A stretch of 64,000 nt of DNA from Acinetobacter celticus (GCF_001707755.1 NZ_MBDL01000009.1:1-64000), one strand, 5' to 3'. Counted from the stretch's first letter, positions 18,801 to 28,430 are shown. The notes: generated from the sequence alone by a model not told the origin. Numbers and translations are program-made.

Positions 18801-19673
18801 ATGATTCAATCAGTTGCATTCATTGGTTTAGGTGCTATGGGCTACCGTATGGCCTCACATTTACCAAAACACTTTGACACGGTGTATGTCTGGAATCGTA
18901 ATTTCGACAAGGCCAAACAACATGCAATTGAATATGGCACACAAGCCGTCGAATTAAGCCAAGCAGTACAAGCCGATGTGATTTTTTCATGCTTACCTAC
19001 CAGTGCAGACGTCGAAGCCTTAATAGAAACTTTGAATATTAAGTCGGGTGCAATTTGGGTTGACTGTACCAGTGGTGTACCTACATCTGCTCAAAAGCTT
19101 GCTGAACTATTAAAAATTCAAAATATTGATTTTCTAGATGCTCCAGTCAGTGGACAAACCATTGGCGCAGAAACAGCCACATTGACCGTGATGATTGGTG
19201 GTGATACTGAAGCCTTTGAACGTGCCTTACCCGCTGTGCAAGCATTCGGTAAATTAATTAAACATGTGGGTGCGTCTGGTGCGGGTTTTGCAGTCAAAGC
19301 TGTCAATAATATGTTAATGGCTGTAAATCTTTGTGCTGCTACGGAAGGTTTAAGCACCCTAAAAGCACATGGGGTGAATTTAAATGAAGCCTTAGATTGT
19401 ATTAATGCATCAAGTGGAAAAAGCAATGCGACTGAAACTATTTTACCTCAGCGCGTGATGAACCGCACATTTCCCCTAAGCTTTGCTCTACCCTTATTAG
19501 CAAAAGATACAGGCATTGCTGTAGACTTGGTTCGCCAAGCAAAACTGTCTGCACCCATTATTGGTTTAACACAAAGTTTAATTCAAGTTGCCAACGATAC
19601 TGCCGAATCAAATAGTGACTTTTCAAGCGTTGTAAAAATGTACGAAACATGGAGTAAAATTACAATCGAGTAA
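18801..19673 (+). CDS. NAD(P)-dependent beta-hydroxyacid dehydrogenase
   Basis: The protein (290 residues) belongs to the 3-hydroxyisobutyrate dehydrogenase family. It has an N-terminal Rossmann motif (FIGLGAMGYRMASHL) and an Asn-Arg after beta-2 that suggests NADP preference. It also has the substrate motif DAPVSGQTIGA (usually DAPVSGG) and the catalytic lysine in GFAVKAVNNM. The gene starts 9 bases after the PHA-synthase-like gene, so the two are likely co-transcribed. The substrate is not determined (3-hydroxyisobutyrate, tartronate semialdehyde, glyoxylate and others are possible). Confidence 0.87.
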   Translation: MIQSVAFIGLGAMGYRMASHLPKHFDTVYVWNRNFDKAKQHAIEYGTQAVELSQAVQADVIFSCLPTSADVEALIETLNIKSGAIWVDCTSGVPTSAQKLAELLKIQNIDFLDAPVSGQTIGAETATLTVMIGGDTEAFERALPAVQAFGKLIKHVGASGAGFAVKAVNNMLMAVNLCAATEGLSTLKAHGVNLNEALDCINASSGKSNATETILPQRVMNRTFPLSFALPLLAKDTGIAVDLVRQAKLSAPIIGLTQSLIQVANDTAESNSDFSSVVKMYETWSKITIE

Positions 19674-19758
19674 TAACTCGCCCTTGCATAACCATAATGA
19701 AACCTAATATTGTAATAATGTGGTAATACATTTTGTTACAGATCTAGAGGAAACGCTC

Positions 19759-20028
19759 ATGAACAAATTTTCTGTTGCCGCCCTAATTAGTGCCGTAACT
19801 TTTATTGGGGCATCTTCTGTCGCTTTTGCTTCTGAACAAGAATGCCAAAAGTTAAAGAATGATCATGATGTCATTTACGCATCAAAAGGCTTCTGTTTTA
19901 AAGACCCTGAAGCGAAAGCTAAATTTGGTAATGACAATTGCTATACAACCAAGCCAAAGTTTTCAGAAAAAGAACAGCAACGTCTTGATACGATCAGTGA
20001 ACGTCAAAAAGCATTAAACTGTAAATAA
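19759..20028 (+). CDS. Small secreted YARHG-domain-like protein
   Basis: The protein has a Sec signal peptide (about residues 1-25, ending VAFA) and a mature domain of about 64 residues. The pattern LKNDHDVIYASKGFCF...AKFGNDNCYT...EKEQQRLDTI fits a YARHG domain, a small extracellular module of unknown function. Four cysteines could form two disulfides. The start at 19759 has GAGG in range. An upstream in-frame start at 19720 would put non-signal sequence before the signal peptide and is rejected. Confidence 0.75.
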   Translation: MNKFSVAALISAVTFIGASSVAFASEQECQKLKNDHDVIYASKGFCFKDPEAKAKFGNDNCYTTKPKFSEKEQQRLDTISERQKALNCK

Positions 20029-20061
20029 TTACACTTCAGTATTCGTTTAAGGAATTTAATC

Positions 20062-20484
20062 ATGGTTTATGATGACCAAAATATTTTTGCAAGAATTTTA
20101 CGTGGTGAACTTCCAGCCATAAAAGTTTATGAAGATGACCAAGTACTTGCATTTATGGACATTATGCCTCAGGCAGAAGGTCATACATTGGTTATTCCGA
20201 AGACACCTGCTGTTACTTTATTAGATTTAGCACCAGAAGCTGCAGCCTATACCATACAAATTGTGCAAAAAGTTGCTCAGGCCATTGAAACTGCGCTTGG
20301 TGCACAAGGAATTGTTCTCATGCAACTGTCTGGCGCATCTGCTGGCCAAACTGTGCCCCATGTGCATTTCCATCTTATTCCAAGCTCAGTACACGAACTT
20401 GGAAAACATGCTGTACAAATGGGCGATCAAGATAAAATTAAAGCTCAGGCTGAACAAATTAAAAGTGCTTTAGAAGCATTATAA
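20062..20484 (+). CDS. HIT family protein
   Basis: A 140-residue histidine-triad nucleotide hydrolase/transferase. The catalytic triad motif is HVHFHLIP near residue 94, with the N-terminal DDQNIFARILRGELPA and VLAFMDIMPQAEGHTLVIPK segments of the Hint/HIT branch. The start follows AAGGAA. A Rho-independent terminator closes the gene. Confidence 0.94.
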   Translation: MVYDDQNIFARILRGELPAIKVYEDDQVLAFMDIMPQAEGHTLVIPKTPAVTLLDLAPEAAAYTIQIVQKVAQAIETALGAQGIVLMQLSGASAGQTVPHVHFHLIPSSVHELGKHAVQMGDQDKIKAQAEQIKSALEAL

Positions 20485-20504
20485 ATAATAGGTTTTAAAT
20501 TTTT

Positions 20505-20530
20505 AAATGGAGCTTCGGCTCCATTTTTTT
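20505..20530 (+). terminator. Terminator after the HIT gene
   Basis: A classic stem (AAATGGAGC, 20505-20513, and GCTCCATTT, 20518-20526) with a UUCG tetraloop is followed by a T-run. Confidence 0.92.
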
Positions 20531-20822
20531 ATATTTCCATGACATGAACCTTCAACGCACATTCATCCAATATGGATAAAAACCACACAATACAACAAAA
20601 AATAAAACACTAACTATACGTTTATAAAAGATATTTATGTAAAAACACTTCAGGAAAACCATCTTAAAAGACTGATTAACTTTAATATTTTTGAAATATT
20701 TCCTTAATAGAACTGTCTTATTTGTAATGAATACTTAGCGCCATTAGATAGCGAAATTATTTTTAGCGAAGCTACTGATAAATCGAATTGATAAGACGAA
20801 TAAGTCTTTATTGGAGCTACAA
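20531..20822 (+). other. Porin upstream region
   Basis: An AT-rich gap of about 290 bases ahead of the porin gene. GGAG at 20813-20816 is the porin's ribosome binding site. I found no convincing promoter, operator or small gene by eye. Confidence 0.4.
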
Positions 20823-21902
20823 ATGAAAAAAACACTCTGTGCACTAGCAATCGGGGCAACTATTCTTACACCAGTGATGGCTTCTGCCGCTGATGTTAAA
20901 ATTTATGGTCGTGCACACGTTTCTTTAGACTATTTAGATGATGGTAAAGATTATAACGAGGTTGGCTTATCCTCTAACTCTTCGCGTTTAGGTTTCAAAG
21001 TCGATCAAAAAATTAATGATGATTTAAATGTTTTTGCACAAATTGAACAAGAAGTTAACTTCGCAAGCGGTAGCCAAGATTCAAAAGGTGTCGATTTTTC
21101 TACTCGTGACACATTTGTCGGCCTAAAGAGCAATACCTACGGTCAAGCACGTGTCGGTCGTTTCGACAGCCCATTTAAAGCAGCACGTGGCCCAATCAAC
21201 TTCTTTGGCGACATGGTCGGCGACGTGCGTAACGTAACACGTGTAGGTAATTTGAAATTTGATGAGCGCAATGAAAACACCATCGAATATAAATCACCAA
21301 AGTTTGGCGGTGGTTTTAACGTACTCGCAGCCATGTCTATGCATTCAGGCACACAAATTGATAAAGATGCGAATGGTGAAGGTATAGACGACAACAAAGC
21401 TTACGATCTTGCATTAACCTATAAAGCCGGCCCAATTGATGCAGCCGCAGCTTACGAAAAATATGATGAAAATGCTGCTAATGCCGCAGGTGGCGCAAGT
21501 CGTGATGCATTTCGCCTAGCGGGTGCATACAAAATTACAGAAGAATTTAACCTTGGTGCAATGTATCAAATTGCAAAACACGATAACAATGTTGCTAACC
21601 CAGATGCCCAAGTATTTGGTTTAGCTGGTGAGTATAAAATCACACCTAAAACATCAGTTCGCGGTGAGTACTTCTACCGTGATGTAGATGCGAACGATGC
21701 AAATGCAAGCTTAATTGGCGTTGGTGTCGAACACAAATTAGATAGCACACTTCGTGTATATGGCAACTTAGCGACAGTTTTAAATGACAAAAACTCTAAG
21801 CTCAATCCATGGAAAGAAGGTCGTAGTTTTGGTGCTGGCATTAGCGGTGTAGCAGACGAAAATTCAACCGCACTCTCTCTTGGTCTACGTTACGACTTCT
21901 AA
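20823..21902 (+). CDS. Outer membrane porin (Gram-negative porin family)
   Basis: A 359-residue protein with a cleavable signal peptide (ending MASAA). It has a 16-strand general-porin pattern: alternating short strands, DVKIYGRAHVSLDYLDDGK at the mature N-terminus, SSRLGFK, GQARVGRFDSPFK, and the terminal phenylalanine in LGLRYDF that signals BAM insertion. Loop 3 likely lies after the RVGRF segment. The ATG at 20823 fits the signal peptide; a TTG at 20811 is less likely. Transcribed alone, ending in a clear terminator. Confidence 0.93.
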   Translation: MKKTLCALAIGATILTPVMASAADVKIYGRAHVSLDYLDDGKDYNEVGLSSNSSRLGFKVDQKINDDLNVFAQIEQEVNFASGSQDSKGVDFSTRDTFVGLKSNTYGQARVGRFDSPFKAARGPINFFGDMVGDVRNVTRVGNLKFDERNENTIEYKSPKFGGGFNVLAAMSMHSGTQIDKDANGEGIDDNKAYDLALTYKAGPIDAAAAYEKYDENAANAAGGASRDAFRLAGAYKITEEFNLGAMYQIAKHDNNVANPDAQVFGLAGEYKITPKTSVRGEYFYRDVDANDANASLIGVGVEHKLDSTLRVYGNLATVLNDKNSKLNPWKEGRSFGAGISGVADENSTALSLGLRYDF

Positions 21903-21922
21903 GCGTATAAATTCCCTCCTTT

Positions 21923-21951
21923 AAAAGAACATGCTTACATGTTCTTTTTTT
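21923..21951 (+). terminator. Terminator after the porin gene
   Basis: An 11-bp perfect stem (AAAAGAACATG, 21923-21933, and CATGTTCTTTT, 21938-21948) with a 4-base loop and T-run. Confidence 0.9.
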
Positions 21952-22332
21952 ATGTTTCTTAGATTCCCACTTAAATAGCTTGTTTTTTATTCAATTTATG
22001 ATTTAATTCAAGAGAGCTGTTTTTATTTTAAATGAACTTAAAATTAAATTCCAAGGCTTTTAGTCGGCTTTAAAATATAATCATAGCTATTTAGTTGGTA
22101 TTAATAATGATAGAAACTAAACCAATTTAGTCAGAATAATTTTATATAAATACAACCGTTTCACTCAACTTTAAAATAAATTATTTTAGAATATTTTTTA
22201 ACTATTTTAAACACTAAATCATTGTTTTAAATATCATTAATAATATATTTTTATTTTAATTGTTTCCTCTATTTATTTTTAGTTTATTTTTGTTAATAAT
22301 AGGTAATTAGTTTAAATAACAGGCTTATCAAT
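21952..22332 (+). other. AT-rich promoter region of the cyd operon
   Basis: About 380 bases of very AT-rich DNA precede cydP. I looked for an FNR/ANR-type TTGAT-N4-ATCAA site and did not find a complete one. No small gene is evident. It must hold the operon promoter, but I cannot point to it with confidence. Confidence 0.35.
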
Positions 22333-22524
22333 ATGAGCTTAGTTCCCAAAGATTTTAACCGTCGTACAGTCAGAGAAATCACGGCTATTTTAATAATTAA
22401 AGTAGTGATTCTATTGACCATCAAACATATCTGGTTTGACGCCCCTACTATTCCCAAAAATTTTGACTCTCAAGTTGCAGAGCGTATCGCTGGCAACCCT
22501 TCCCCAATCAAGGAGACACGTTGA
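22333..22524 (+). CDS. cydP: Cytochrome oxidase putative small subunit CydP
   Basis: A 63-residue protein with one transmembrane helix (about residues 16-34) preceded by [15 protein letters not shown] and followed by a short periplasmic tail with WFDAP. This layout and its place directly before cydA fit CydP, a small protein of unclear role found upstream of cydAB in Moraxellaceae and relatives. Its stop codon overlaps the cydA start by 4 bases (ATGA). Confidence 0.85.
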   Translation: MSLVPKDFNRRTVREITAILIIKVVILLTIKHIWFDAPTIPKNFDSQVAERIAGNPSPIKETR

Positions 22525-24110
22525 TGATTTCTGAAAGCGTGGTCGATTTATCGCGGTTCCAATTTGCAATGACCGCGATGTATCACTTTATATTTGTTCC
22601 ACTGACATTAGGTCTTGCCTTTATTCTTGCCATTATGGAAACCACCTATGTGATTTCTGGCAAAGAAATCTACAAGGACATGACTAAATTTTGGGGTAAA
22701 CTTTTTGGTATCAACTTCGCTTTAGGGGTAACTACAGGCTTAACCATGGAGTTCCAATTCGGAACAAACTGGGCCTATTATTCACACTATGTCGGTGATA
22801 TTTTCGGTGCACCACTCGCCATTGAAGGCCTCATGGCATTCTTTTTAGAATCGACCTTTATTGGACTTTTCTTCTTTGGATGGGATCGTCTCACCAAAGT
22901 GCAACATTTAATGGTCACTTGGCTGGTTGCAATTGGTTCCAATATGTCAGCCCTCTGGATTCTAGTGGCAAATGGATGGATGCAAAACCCCGTCGGTTCA
23001 GCATTTAACTATGAAACCATGCGTATGGAACTGATGGACTTCGGCGCACTGATTTTCAACCCAGTTGCACAAGTTAAATTTGTTCATACCGTTTCTGCAG
23101 GTTATGTCACAGGGGCAATTTTCGTACTGGCTATTTCAAGCTATTACATGCTGAAAAAACGTGACTTACCTTTTGCGCGTCGTTCTTTTGCCATTGCTGC
23201 CATCTTCGGTCTAGCTTCAACGTTATCCGTTATTCTTTTGGGTGATGAATCAGGTTATGAAATTGGTGACGTACAAAAAACCAAACTCGCCGCAATTGAA
23301 GCAGAATGGGATACACATCCTGCGCCTGCGCCATTTACGTTGTTTGGTATTCCAAATAAAGAAACCATGACCACAGACTACGCAATTAAAATTCCATATA
23401 TCATGGGGATTATTGCCACACGCTCAACCACCAAAGAAGTTACAGGTATTAAAGACCTGATTATTCAACATGAAGATCGTATCCGTAATGGTATGGTGGC
23501 TTACTCACAATTAGAAAAACTTCGTGCAGGCGATACATCTGCTGAATTAAAAGCTGCATTTGCTGAATCTCAAAAAGACTTAGGCTATGGCTTACTTCTT
23601 AAAAAATACACACCAAATGTTGTAGATGCATCTGATGCACAAATTAAAGCTGCAGCAAAAGACACTATTCCGCATGTTCCAAGTTTGTTTTGGGCATTCC
23701 GCGCTATGGTCGCTTCAGGCTTCTTAATGTTGCTTCTCTTTGCTTTGGCAACTTTAGCAGTTGCTAAACGCAATGCAGAAAACAAACCTTGGTTATTAAA
23801 ATTCGCCTTATTTGGCTTACCTCTTCCTTGGATTGCAGCCCAAACAGGCTGGTATGTTGCAGAAGTTGGCCGTCAACCTTGGACTATTGGTGAAGTACTT
23901 CCGACTCACCTGTCTGCATCTTCACTAAGTACTGGTGATGTATGGGGCTCAATCATTGCTCTAGCATCGTTCTACACTGTGTTACTAATCATTGAAATGT
24001 ACTTAATGATTAAATTCTCGCGCCTAGGCCCAAGTTCACTTCATACAGGTAAATACCATTTTGAAAAACTGGATGCTGCCAACAAGGCAAATGAGGAGAC
24101 TCAAGCATGA
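22521..24110 (+). CDS. cydA: Cytochrome bd ubiquinol oxidase subunit I
   Basis: CydA holds haems b558, b595 and d and oxidises ubiquinol, reducing O2 with high affinity and resisting nitric oxide and sulfide. The 529-residue protein has nine predicted membrane helices. Visible features are the haem-ligand segment [16 protein letters not shown], the [23 protein letters not shown] block and the GRQPWTIGE motif near the C-terminus. It overlaps cydP by 4 bases and cydB by 4 bases. Confidence 0.97.
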   Translation: MMISESVVDLSRFQFAMTAMYHFIFVPLTLGLAFILAIMETTYVISGKEIYKDMTKFWGKLFGINFALGVTTGLTMEFQFGTNWAYYSHYVGDIFGAPLAIEGLMAFFLESTFIGLFFFGWDRLTKVQHLMVTWLVAIGSNMSALWILVANGWMQNPVGSAFNYETMRMELMDFGALIFNPVAQVKFVHTVSAGYVTGAIFVLAISSYYMLKKRDLPFARRSFAIAAIFGLASTLSVILLGDESGYEIGDVQKTKLAAIEAEWDTHPAPAPFTLFGIPNKETMTTDYAIKIPYIMGIIATRSTTKEVTGIKDLIIQHEDRIRNGMVAYSQLEKLRAGDTSAELKAAFAESQKDLGYGLLLKKYTPNVVDASDAQIKAAAKDTIPHVPSLFWAFRAMVASGFLMLLLFALATLAVAKRNAENKPWLLKFALFGLPLPWIAAQTGWYVAEVGRQPWTIGEVLPTHLSASSLSTGDVWGSIIALASFYTVLLIIEMYLMIKFSRLGPSSLHTGKYHFEKLDAANKANEETQA

Positions 24111-25252
24111 TTGAATATGAACTACTCAAAATAATTTGGTGGGTGTTGGTTGGCGTACTGCTGATTGGCTTTGCCCTCACAGATGGCTTCGATATGGGTT
24201 CAATGGCGCTCATGCCATTTGTTGGAAAAACAGATGATGAACGCCGTGCAGCCATTAACACCATTGCACCGCACTGGGAAGGAAATCAGGTTTGGTTTGT
24301 AACCGCTGGTGGCGCATTATTTGCTGCATGGCCAATGGTGTATGCAACAGCTTTCTCTGGCATGTATTGGGCACTATTACTGGTCTTATTTGCCTTATTT
24401 TTACGACCTGTAGGGTTTGACTATCGTTCTAAACTACAAAACACACAATGGCGCACCTCATGGGATTGGGGTCTTGCAATTGGTGGTGCTGTTCCTGCAC
24501 TGGTGTTTGGTGTTGCATTCGGCAATATGTTCCTTGGCGTACCTTTTACCCTAGATGAAACGGTTCGTTCTACATATACAGGTAGCTTTTTTGCGCTATT
24601 AAACCCCTTTGCATTGGTTTGTGGCTTGGTGAGTTTATCTATGCTATGCGCGCATGGTGGTGCATGGTTAATGTTACGTACCGATGGCGCTTTACGCCAA
24701 CGCTCTGCCAAAGCAACTCAAATCATGGGAATAATCTTTTTGGTTTGCTTCTTAGGTGCAGGCGCTTGGCTATACTTTGGCGGTATTCAAGGTTACACAT
24801 TGGTACAACCTTTTAATACCAATGGTGTTGCGAACCCACTAGCAAAACAAGTACTGACCAATGCAAATCCGGGTTGGATGAATAATTATTCAACCTATCC
24901 AGTGACCATGCTTGCACCAATTTCAGCAATCTTGGGCGCATTGCTCATTATCTTGGCCGCTACAAAAAATAAAGCAGGACTGAGTTTTACAGGTTCTACC
25001 TTGGCAGTAACAGGCTCAATATTAACAGCAGGATTTGCCCTGTTCCCGTTCCTTATGCCATCAAGCATTAACCCAACGGTAAGCTTGACCATGTGGGATG
25101 CTGTATCGAGTAAAAATACCCTAACTGTAATGACCGTTGTTGCGGGTATATTTGTCCCAATCATTATTGCTTACACGACATGGTGTTACTATAAGATGTG
25201 GGGCGTCATTACCAACAAACACATTCAAGAGAATTCGCATACGCTGTATTAA
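24107..25252 (+). CDS. cydB: Cytochrome bd ubiquinol oxidase subunit II
   Basis: CydB is the structural partner of CydA. The protein (381 residues) has eight to nine membrane helices and the conserved N-terminal pattern [21 protein letters not shown]. It also has [18 protein letters not shown] and the GFDYR segment. Its start overlaps the cydA stop codon; cydX follows after 23 bases. Confidence 0.97.
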   Translation: MIEYELLKIIWWVLVGVLLIGFALTDGFDMGSMALMPFVGKTDDERRAAINTIAPHWEGNQVWFVTAGGALFAAWPMVYATAFSGMYWALLLVLFALFLRPVGFDYRSKLQNTQWRTSWDWGLAIGGAVPALVFGVAFGNMFLGVPFTLDETVRSTYTGSFFALLNPFALVCGLVSLSMLCAHGGAWLMLRTDGALRQRSAKATQIMGIIFLVCFLGAGAWLYFGGIQGYTLVQPFNTNGVANPLAKQVLTNANPGWMNNYSTYPVTMLAPISAILGALLIILAATKNKAGLSFTGSTLAVTGSILTAGFALFPFLMPSSINPTVSLTMWDAVSSKNTLTVMTVVAGIFVPIIIAYTTWCYYKMWGVITNKHIQENSHTLY

Positions 25253-25275
25253 GGCGATGCACAGGAGCTTAAATT

Positions 25276-25377
25276 ATGTGGTATTTTGCATGGATTCTCG
25301 GCGTTTTGATGGCCTGTTTTGCTGGTGTACTCAGTGCACTCTACATCGAACATCATCAAGACCTTGATGAGGAATAA
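25276..25377 (+). CDS. cydX: Cytochrome bd subunit CydX
   Basis: This 33-residue, single-helix subunit begins MWYFAWILGVLMAC, almost the same as E. coli CydX (MWYFAWILG), and ends in a short acidic tail (DLDEE). CydX binds CydA and stabilises the haem b595/d site. It has its own AGGAG ribosome binding site at 25263-25267, 23 bases after cydB. Below usual gene-size cut-offs, so it is easily missed. Confidence 0.95.
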   Translation: MWYFAWILGVLMACFAGVLSALYIEHHQDLDEE

Positions 25378-25380
25378 AAT

Positions 25381-25677
25381 ATGACTGAAGTTGCAGTGAC
25401 ACACGAAGATAAAAAGCCGAATAGATTTGCAATGGCCATCTCATTTTTGTTGGCATTGCCACTTGCAGCCGTTTTGCTTATTCATCCCGCAGCGATGCTG
25501 GATGCAAATGGTGAATACAGCCACAGCACGATGATGTACGTGATGATAGGCATTTCTGGTGGCTTTATTCACGGTGTTGGCTTTATTCCAAGATTTTGGC
25601 TTTGGAAATGGTTATTTAGCCCATATTTAGCATGGCCACTCATGCTTTGGGGCTACTACACTTGGTTCTTTACCTGA
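25381..25677 (+). CDS. ybgE: Cyd operon protein YbgE
   Basis: The protein (98 residues) has three predicted membrane helices. The C-terminal GFIHGVGFIPRFWLWKWLFSPYLAW fits the YbgE family of the cyd operon. Its precise role in bd oxidase assembly is unknown. It starts 3 bases after cydX and is the last gene before the terminator. Confidence 0.85.
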   Translation: MTEVAVTHEDKKPNRFAMAISFLLALPLAAVLLIHPAAMLDANGEYSHSTMMYVMIGISGGFIHGVGFIPRFWLWKWLFSPYLAWPLMLWGYYTWFFT

Positions 25678-25701
25678 ACTTTAAAAGCCTTCAATAAGAC
25701 C

Positions 25702-25736
25702 ATGCCAGTCAGTGAATAAATTGACTGGCATTTTTT
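25702..25736 (+). terminator. Terminator of the cyd operon
   Basis: A perfect 10-bp stem (ATGCCAGTCA, 25702-25711, and TGACTGGCAT, 25722-25731) is followed by six T. Confidence 0.92.
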
Positions 25737-26074
25737 AAATTCATTACATTATTTGATATATGTCTAAATGCTACCCGCAACTGTTCGAAGCAAGGTGACT
25801 TTAAAATTAAAGTTTCTACCAGTTCGTCAATAAAAGAAATTTGACCAGTTTCGAGTGAAGTACACCTCGCTACAAAATACCTTTTTAGCAACCCAATGAA
25901 CCCCTAATATCTCATTTAAAAAGGTAGAGTTCAGCCCTGAATAACTAAAAACACTGACTCAACCAATACTATAAACAAGGGTCAATGTAAGAAAAACATT
26001 CCTGTTCTAAACATCGAGAATGTATTTTTTTTAAATGATTATTCATATAAAGCCCACTTTATTATCGCCAATAA
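25737..26074. other. Gap between cyd operon and rodA
   Basis: This region of about 340 bases lies between two terminators that face each other. A minus-strand reading frame at 25709-25891 without an ATG could be a decayed gene fragment (see findings). Nothing else is recognisable. Confidence 0.4.
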
Positions 26075-26100
26075 AAAAGCGGGAAATTACTCCCGCTTTT
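26075..26100 (-). terminator. Terminator after rodA
   Basis: A perfect 10-bp stem (AAAAGCGGGA, 26075-26084, and TCCCGCTTTT, 26091-26100) lies just past the rodA stop codon. It has an A/T tail on both sides. Confidence 0.85.
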
Positions 26101-26113
26101 AAAAAATTTGCTC

Positions 26114-27250
26114 TTAGCGATGTGTGTGAATGGACATCACAATTCCCATGCCTGCCAGCATACCAATAACCGCTGTACCGCCATAACTCATTAACGGTAA
26201 AGGGTCACCTGTTACAGGTAAAATACCACTCACCATGCCTGAATTTAAAAAAACAAAGAAGAAAAAGGTTAAGCCAGTCGCCCCTGCATATAATCGACCA
26301 AAATTATGAAAGCTATCCATCGCAATCATTAAACAACGAATAATAATTGCAGCAAATAAGCTAAAAAGCAGAAAAACACCAACAAAGCCAAACTCTTCAG
26401 CATAAGTAGACATGATAAAGTCAGTATGATGTTCTGGTAAATAACCCAAATGCGATTGCGTCCCTTCAGTAAAACCCTTACCTGTCAGACCACCAGAACC
26501 AATCGCAATTTTAGACTGAATAATATTCCAACCAGCGCCTAAAGCATCTGACTCTGGATCAAACAATGTCACAATTCGCTTTTTTTGATATTCCTGTAAA
26601 AAGAACATCCATAGCAAAGGTGCCATAACCGCCAATGCAACCATTGCACCTGCAATGAGTCGCCATGACATCCCACTAAGGAACAAGACAAAAATACCCG
26701 GAATAATCAAGCCAATGTTTAAATCGGGCTGTAATGCCACCAAAAGAAATGGCATCATCATAATGACTAAAGCCACAATGATATGTAAAAACTTAGGTGG
26801 GAATGAGCGATTCGCAAAATACCAAGCCATCATCAATGGCATAGCAAACTTCATCACTTCACTGGGCTGCATACTCCCAATGCCTGGAATGGTAATCCAA
26901 CGCTTTGCGCCCATACGGGTTTCACCAACCACCAAAACCAAAATTAGCATGAACAAGCCAAAAATATATAAATATGGACTTATCGCTTGATAAACTTTAG
27001 GAGGTACTTGCGCGCATAGAAACATAATAATAAAGCCCACACCAAAGCTCGTTGCTTGGCGCAGTACCATATCCGTACTTCCGGCTGTTGCGCTGTATAC
27101 CACCATTAAACCCAAAACGGCATTTAAAATAAGGAAACAGAGCAACCATGGATCTAAATGTAATTTAGCCCAGCGCGAAGAATCGTGTTTTATACTAAGT
27201 CCATCTCTGGCGGAATGGCGTAAAAACCGATACTGCTGTGAAGGGATCAT
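26114..27250 (-). CDS. rodA: Rod shape-determining protein RodA
   Basis: RodA is the SEDS-family glycosyltransferase of the elongasome that polymerises peptidoglycan strands from lipid II. The protein (378 residues) has about ten membrane helices. Visible motifs are WITIPGIGSMQPSEVMKFAMPL, GLIIPGIFVLFLSG and the C-terminal GDPLPLMSYGGTAVIG. Its usual neighbours (PBP2, rlpA, mltB) are not adjacent, so it is a stand-alone gene here. Start at 27250. Confidence 0.95.
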   Translation of the reverse strand: MIPSQQYRFLRHSARDGLSIKHDSSRWAKLHLDPWLLCFLILNAVLGLMVVYSATAGSTDMVLRQATSFGVGFIIMFLCAQVPPKVYQAISPYLYIFGLFMLILVLVVGETRMGAKRWITIPGIGSMQPSEVMKFAMPLMMAWYFANRSFPPKFLHIIVALVIMMMPFLLVALQPDLNIGLIIPGIFVLFLSGMSWRLIAGAMVALAVMAPLLWMFFLQEYQKKRIVTLFDPESDALGAGWNIIQSKIAIGSGGLTGKGFTEGTQSHLGYLPEHHTDFIMSTYAEEFGFVGVFLLFSLFAAIIIRCLMIAMDSFHNFGRLYAGATGLTFFFFVFLNSGMVSGILPVTGDPLPLMSYGGTAVIGMLAGMGIVMSIHTHR

Positions 27251-27340
27251 TTGCGATGCGTATTTAAAAATATAGTGGGCAAATTATAAGTTAAAGCCAC
27301 ACAGAATAAACCGATGTGGTCAAAATTATTCTAGATTTAT

Positions 27341-28066
27341 TTAATGAGACAGCGACTGAGACGCTAAAATTAGTTTTGCCAATTCCAAATCATCTGGATA
27401 AGTAATTTTAATATTATCAGAACGCCCTTGTACAACCTGTACGGACTCGGACACATATTCTAAAGCACTGGCTTCATCTGTAATATTTGCTTGTGACAAT
27501 ACCGCTTGCTCAATTGCTTTTTTTAACACGCCCAGTTGAGCTATTTGTGGAGTTTGCGCCTGCCAAAGTTTAGATCGATCAACTGTTTGATCAATTGTAA
27601 CCCCAACTTCAACGCGTTTCAGTGTGTCTCGTACAGGAATGGCCAATATCGCGCTTTTTCCAGTTTCAACTGCTGTATGTACCAAATGATTTAAACAGTC
27701 TTGCGTAACACATGGACGCGCTGCATCATGCACAAGCACCCAATCATCTTCAGAGGCAAGTGTCGATAAATAACTTAATGCATTTAACACAGAGTTAACG
27801 CGCTCTGCACCGCCCAAACAAAAATGCGCTTTATCTGAATGATCAAAATTCAAAGTTTTGGCGAATGTATCTTGTTCGCCCACAGCAAGCACATAACCGG
27901 CTAAAGGCAATTGATTCAACCTTGAAACTGTATGCTCTAATACCGTTTTATTTTGGATGACCTGATACTGCTTCAGTTCAGATTTAGAAAATCGGCTACC
28001 CGACCCAGCTGCTGGAATAATCGCCCACAAGTTAAGGCTCTGGTGGTGCTTCAACTGGCTCTTCAT
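27341..28066 (-). CDS. ispD: 2-C-methyl-D-erythritol 4-phosphate cytidylyltransferase
   Basis: IspD makes CDP-methylerythritol in the non-mevalonate isoprenoid pathway. The protein (241 residues) has the nucleotidyltransferase signature WAIIPAAGSGSRFSK (with the usual KQY nearby), VHDAARPCV, and TDEASALEYVSESVQVV. The ATG at 28066 fits best; an in-frame codon at 28099 would give an unlikely N-terminal tail. The gene overlaps the 3' end of ftsB by 35 bases, so translation is probably coupled. ispF, often adjacent, is not here. Confidence 0.95.
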   Translation of the reverse strand: MKSQLKHHQSLNLWAIIPAAGSGSRFSKSELKQYQVIQNKTVLEHTVSRLNQLPLAGYVLAVGEQDTFAKTLNFDHSDKAHFCLGGAERVNSVLNALSYLSTLASEDDWVLVHDAARPCVTQDCLNHLVHTAVETGKSAILAIPVRDTLKRVEVGVTIDQTVDRSKLWQAQTPQIAQLGVLKKAIEQAVLSQANITDEASALEYVSESVQVVQGRSDNIKITYPDDLELAKLILASQSLSH

Positions 28067-28430
28067 TGGTGCGTAAATCTTCTTTAGAATTTGGATCAAT
28101 ATAAATTGGTTTATATTGAGTACTGACCGTACTCATCTGCACAAAAGTTTCATGAGGTTTAAGCAAACCTAAGTCTAAACGTGCATGTTCCTCAATGGCT
28201 TCAACACCATTTTTTAAATCATATACTTCTGCTGCAAGAACGCGGTTCCGTTCTTTTAATTCTGCATTCAGCTCAATCTGTTGTTGAACTTTCTGTGACA
28301 GTTTCTGGTGATCGTTATGACCGCCTTCACCGAACCAATATATATATTGAAACCCTGCGATCAAAATGATCGCAAGGCCCAACAATGCTTTACTCACTTT
28401 GGAGTCAAATACATTTAGCATAGATAGCAT
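28032..28430 (-). CDS. ftsB: Cell division protein FtsB
   Basis: FtsB is a bitopic divisome protein that joins FtsL and FtsQ. The protein (132 residues) has one membrane helix (about residues 13-32), the YIYWFGEGG motif just outside it, and a coiled coil (QQIELNAELKERNRVLAAEV). The C-terminus is longer than E. coli FtsB (103 residues) and Pro/Glu-rich. A second ATG at 28421 is possible. It sits 6 bases after eno, the standard eno-ftsB-ispD order. Confidence 0.93.
   Translation of the reverse strand: MLSMLNVFDSKVSKALLGLAIILIAGFQYIYWFGEGGHNDHQKLSQKVQQQIELNAELKERNRVLAAEVYDLKNGVEAIEEHARLDLGLLKPHETFVQMSTVSTQYKPIYIDPNSKEDLRTNEEPVEAPPEP

Noticed and set aside
21952..22332. FNR/ANR-type site upstream of the cyd operon
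   Set aside because: I searched for TTGAT-N4-ATCAA and saw no complete site; half sites in such AT-rich DNA are not informative.
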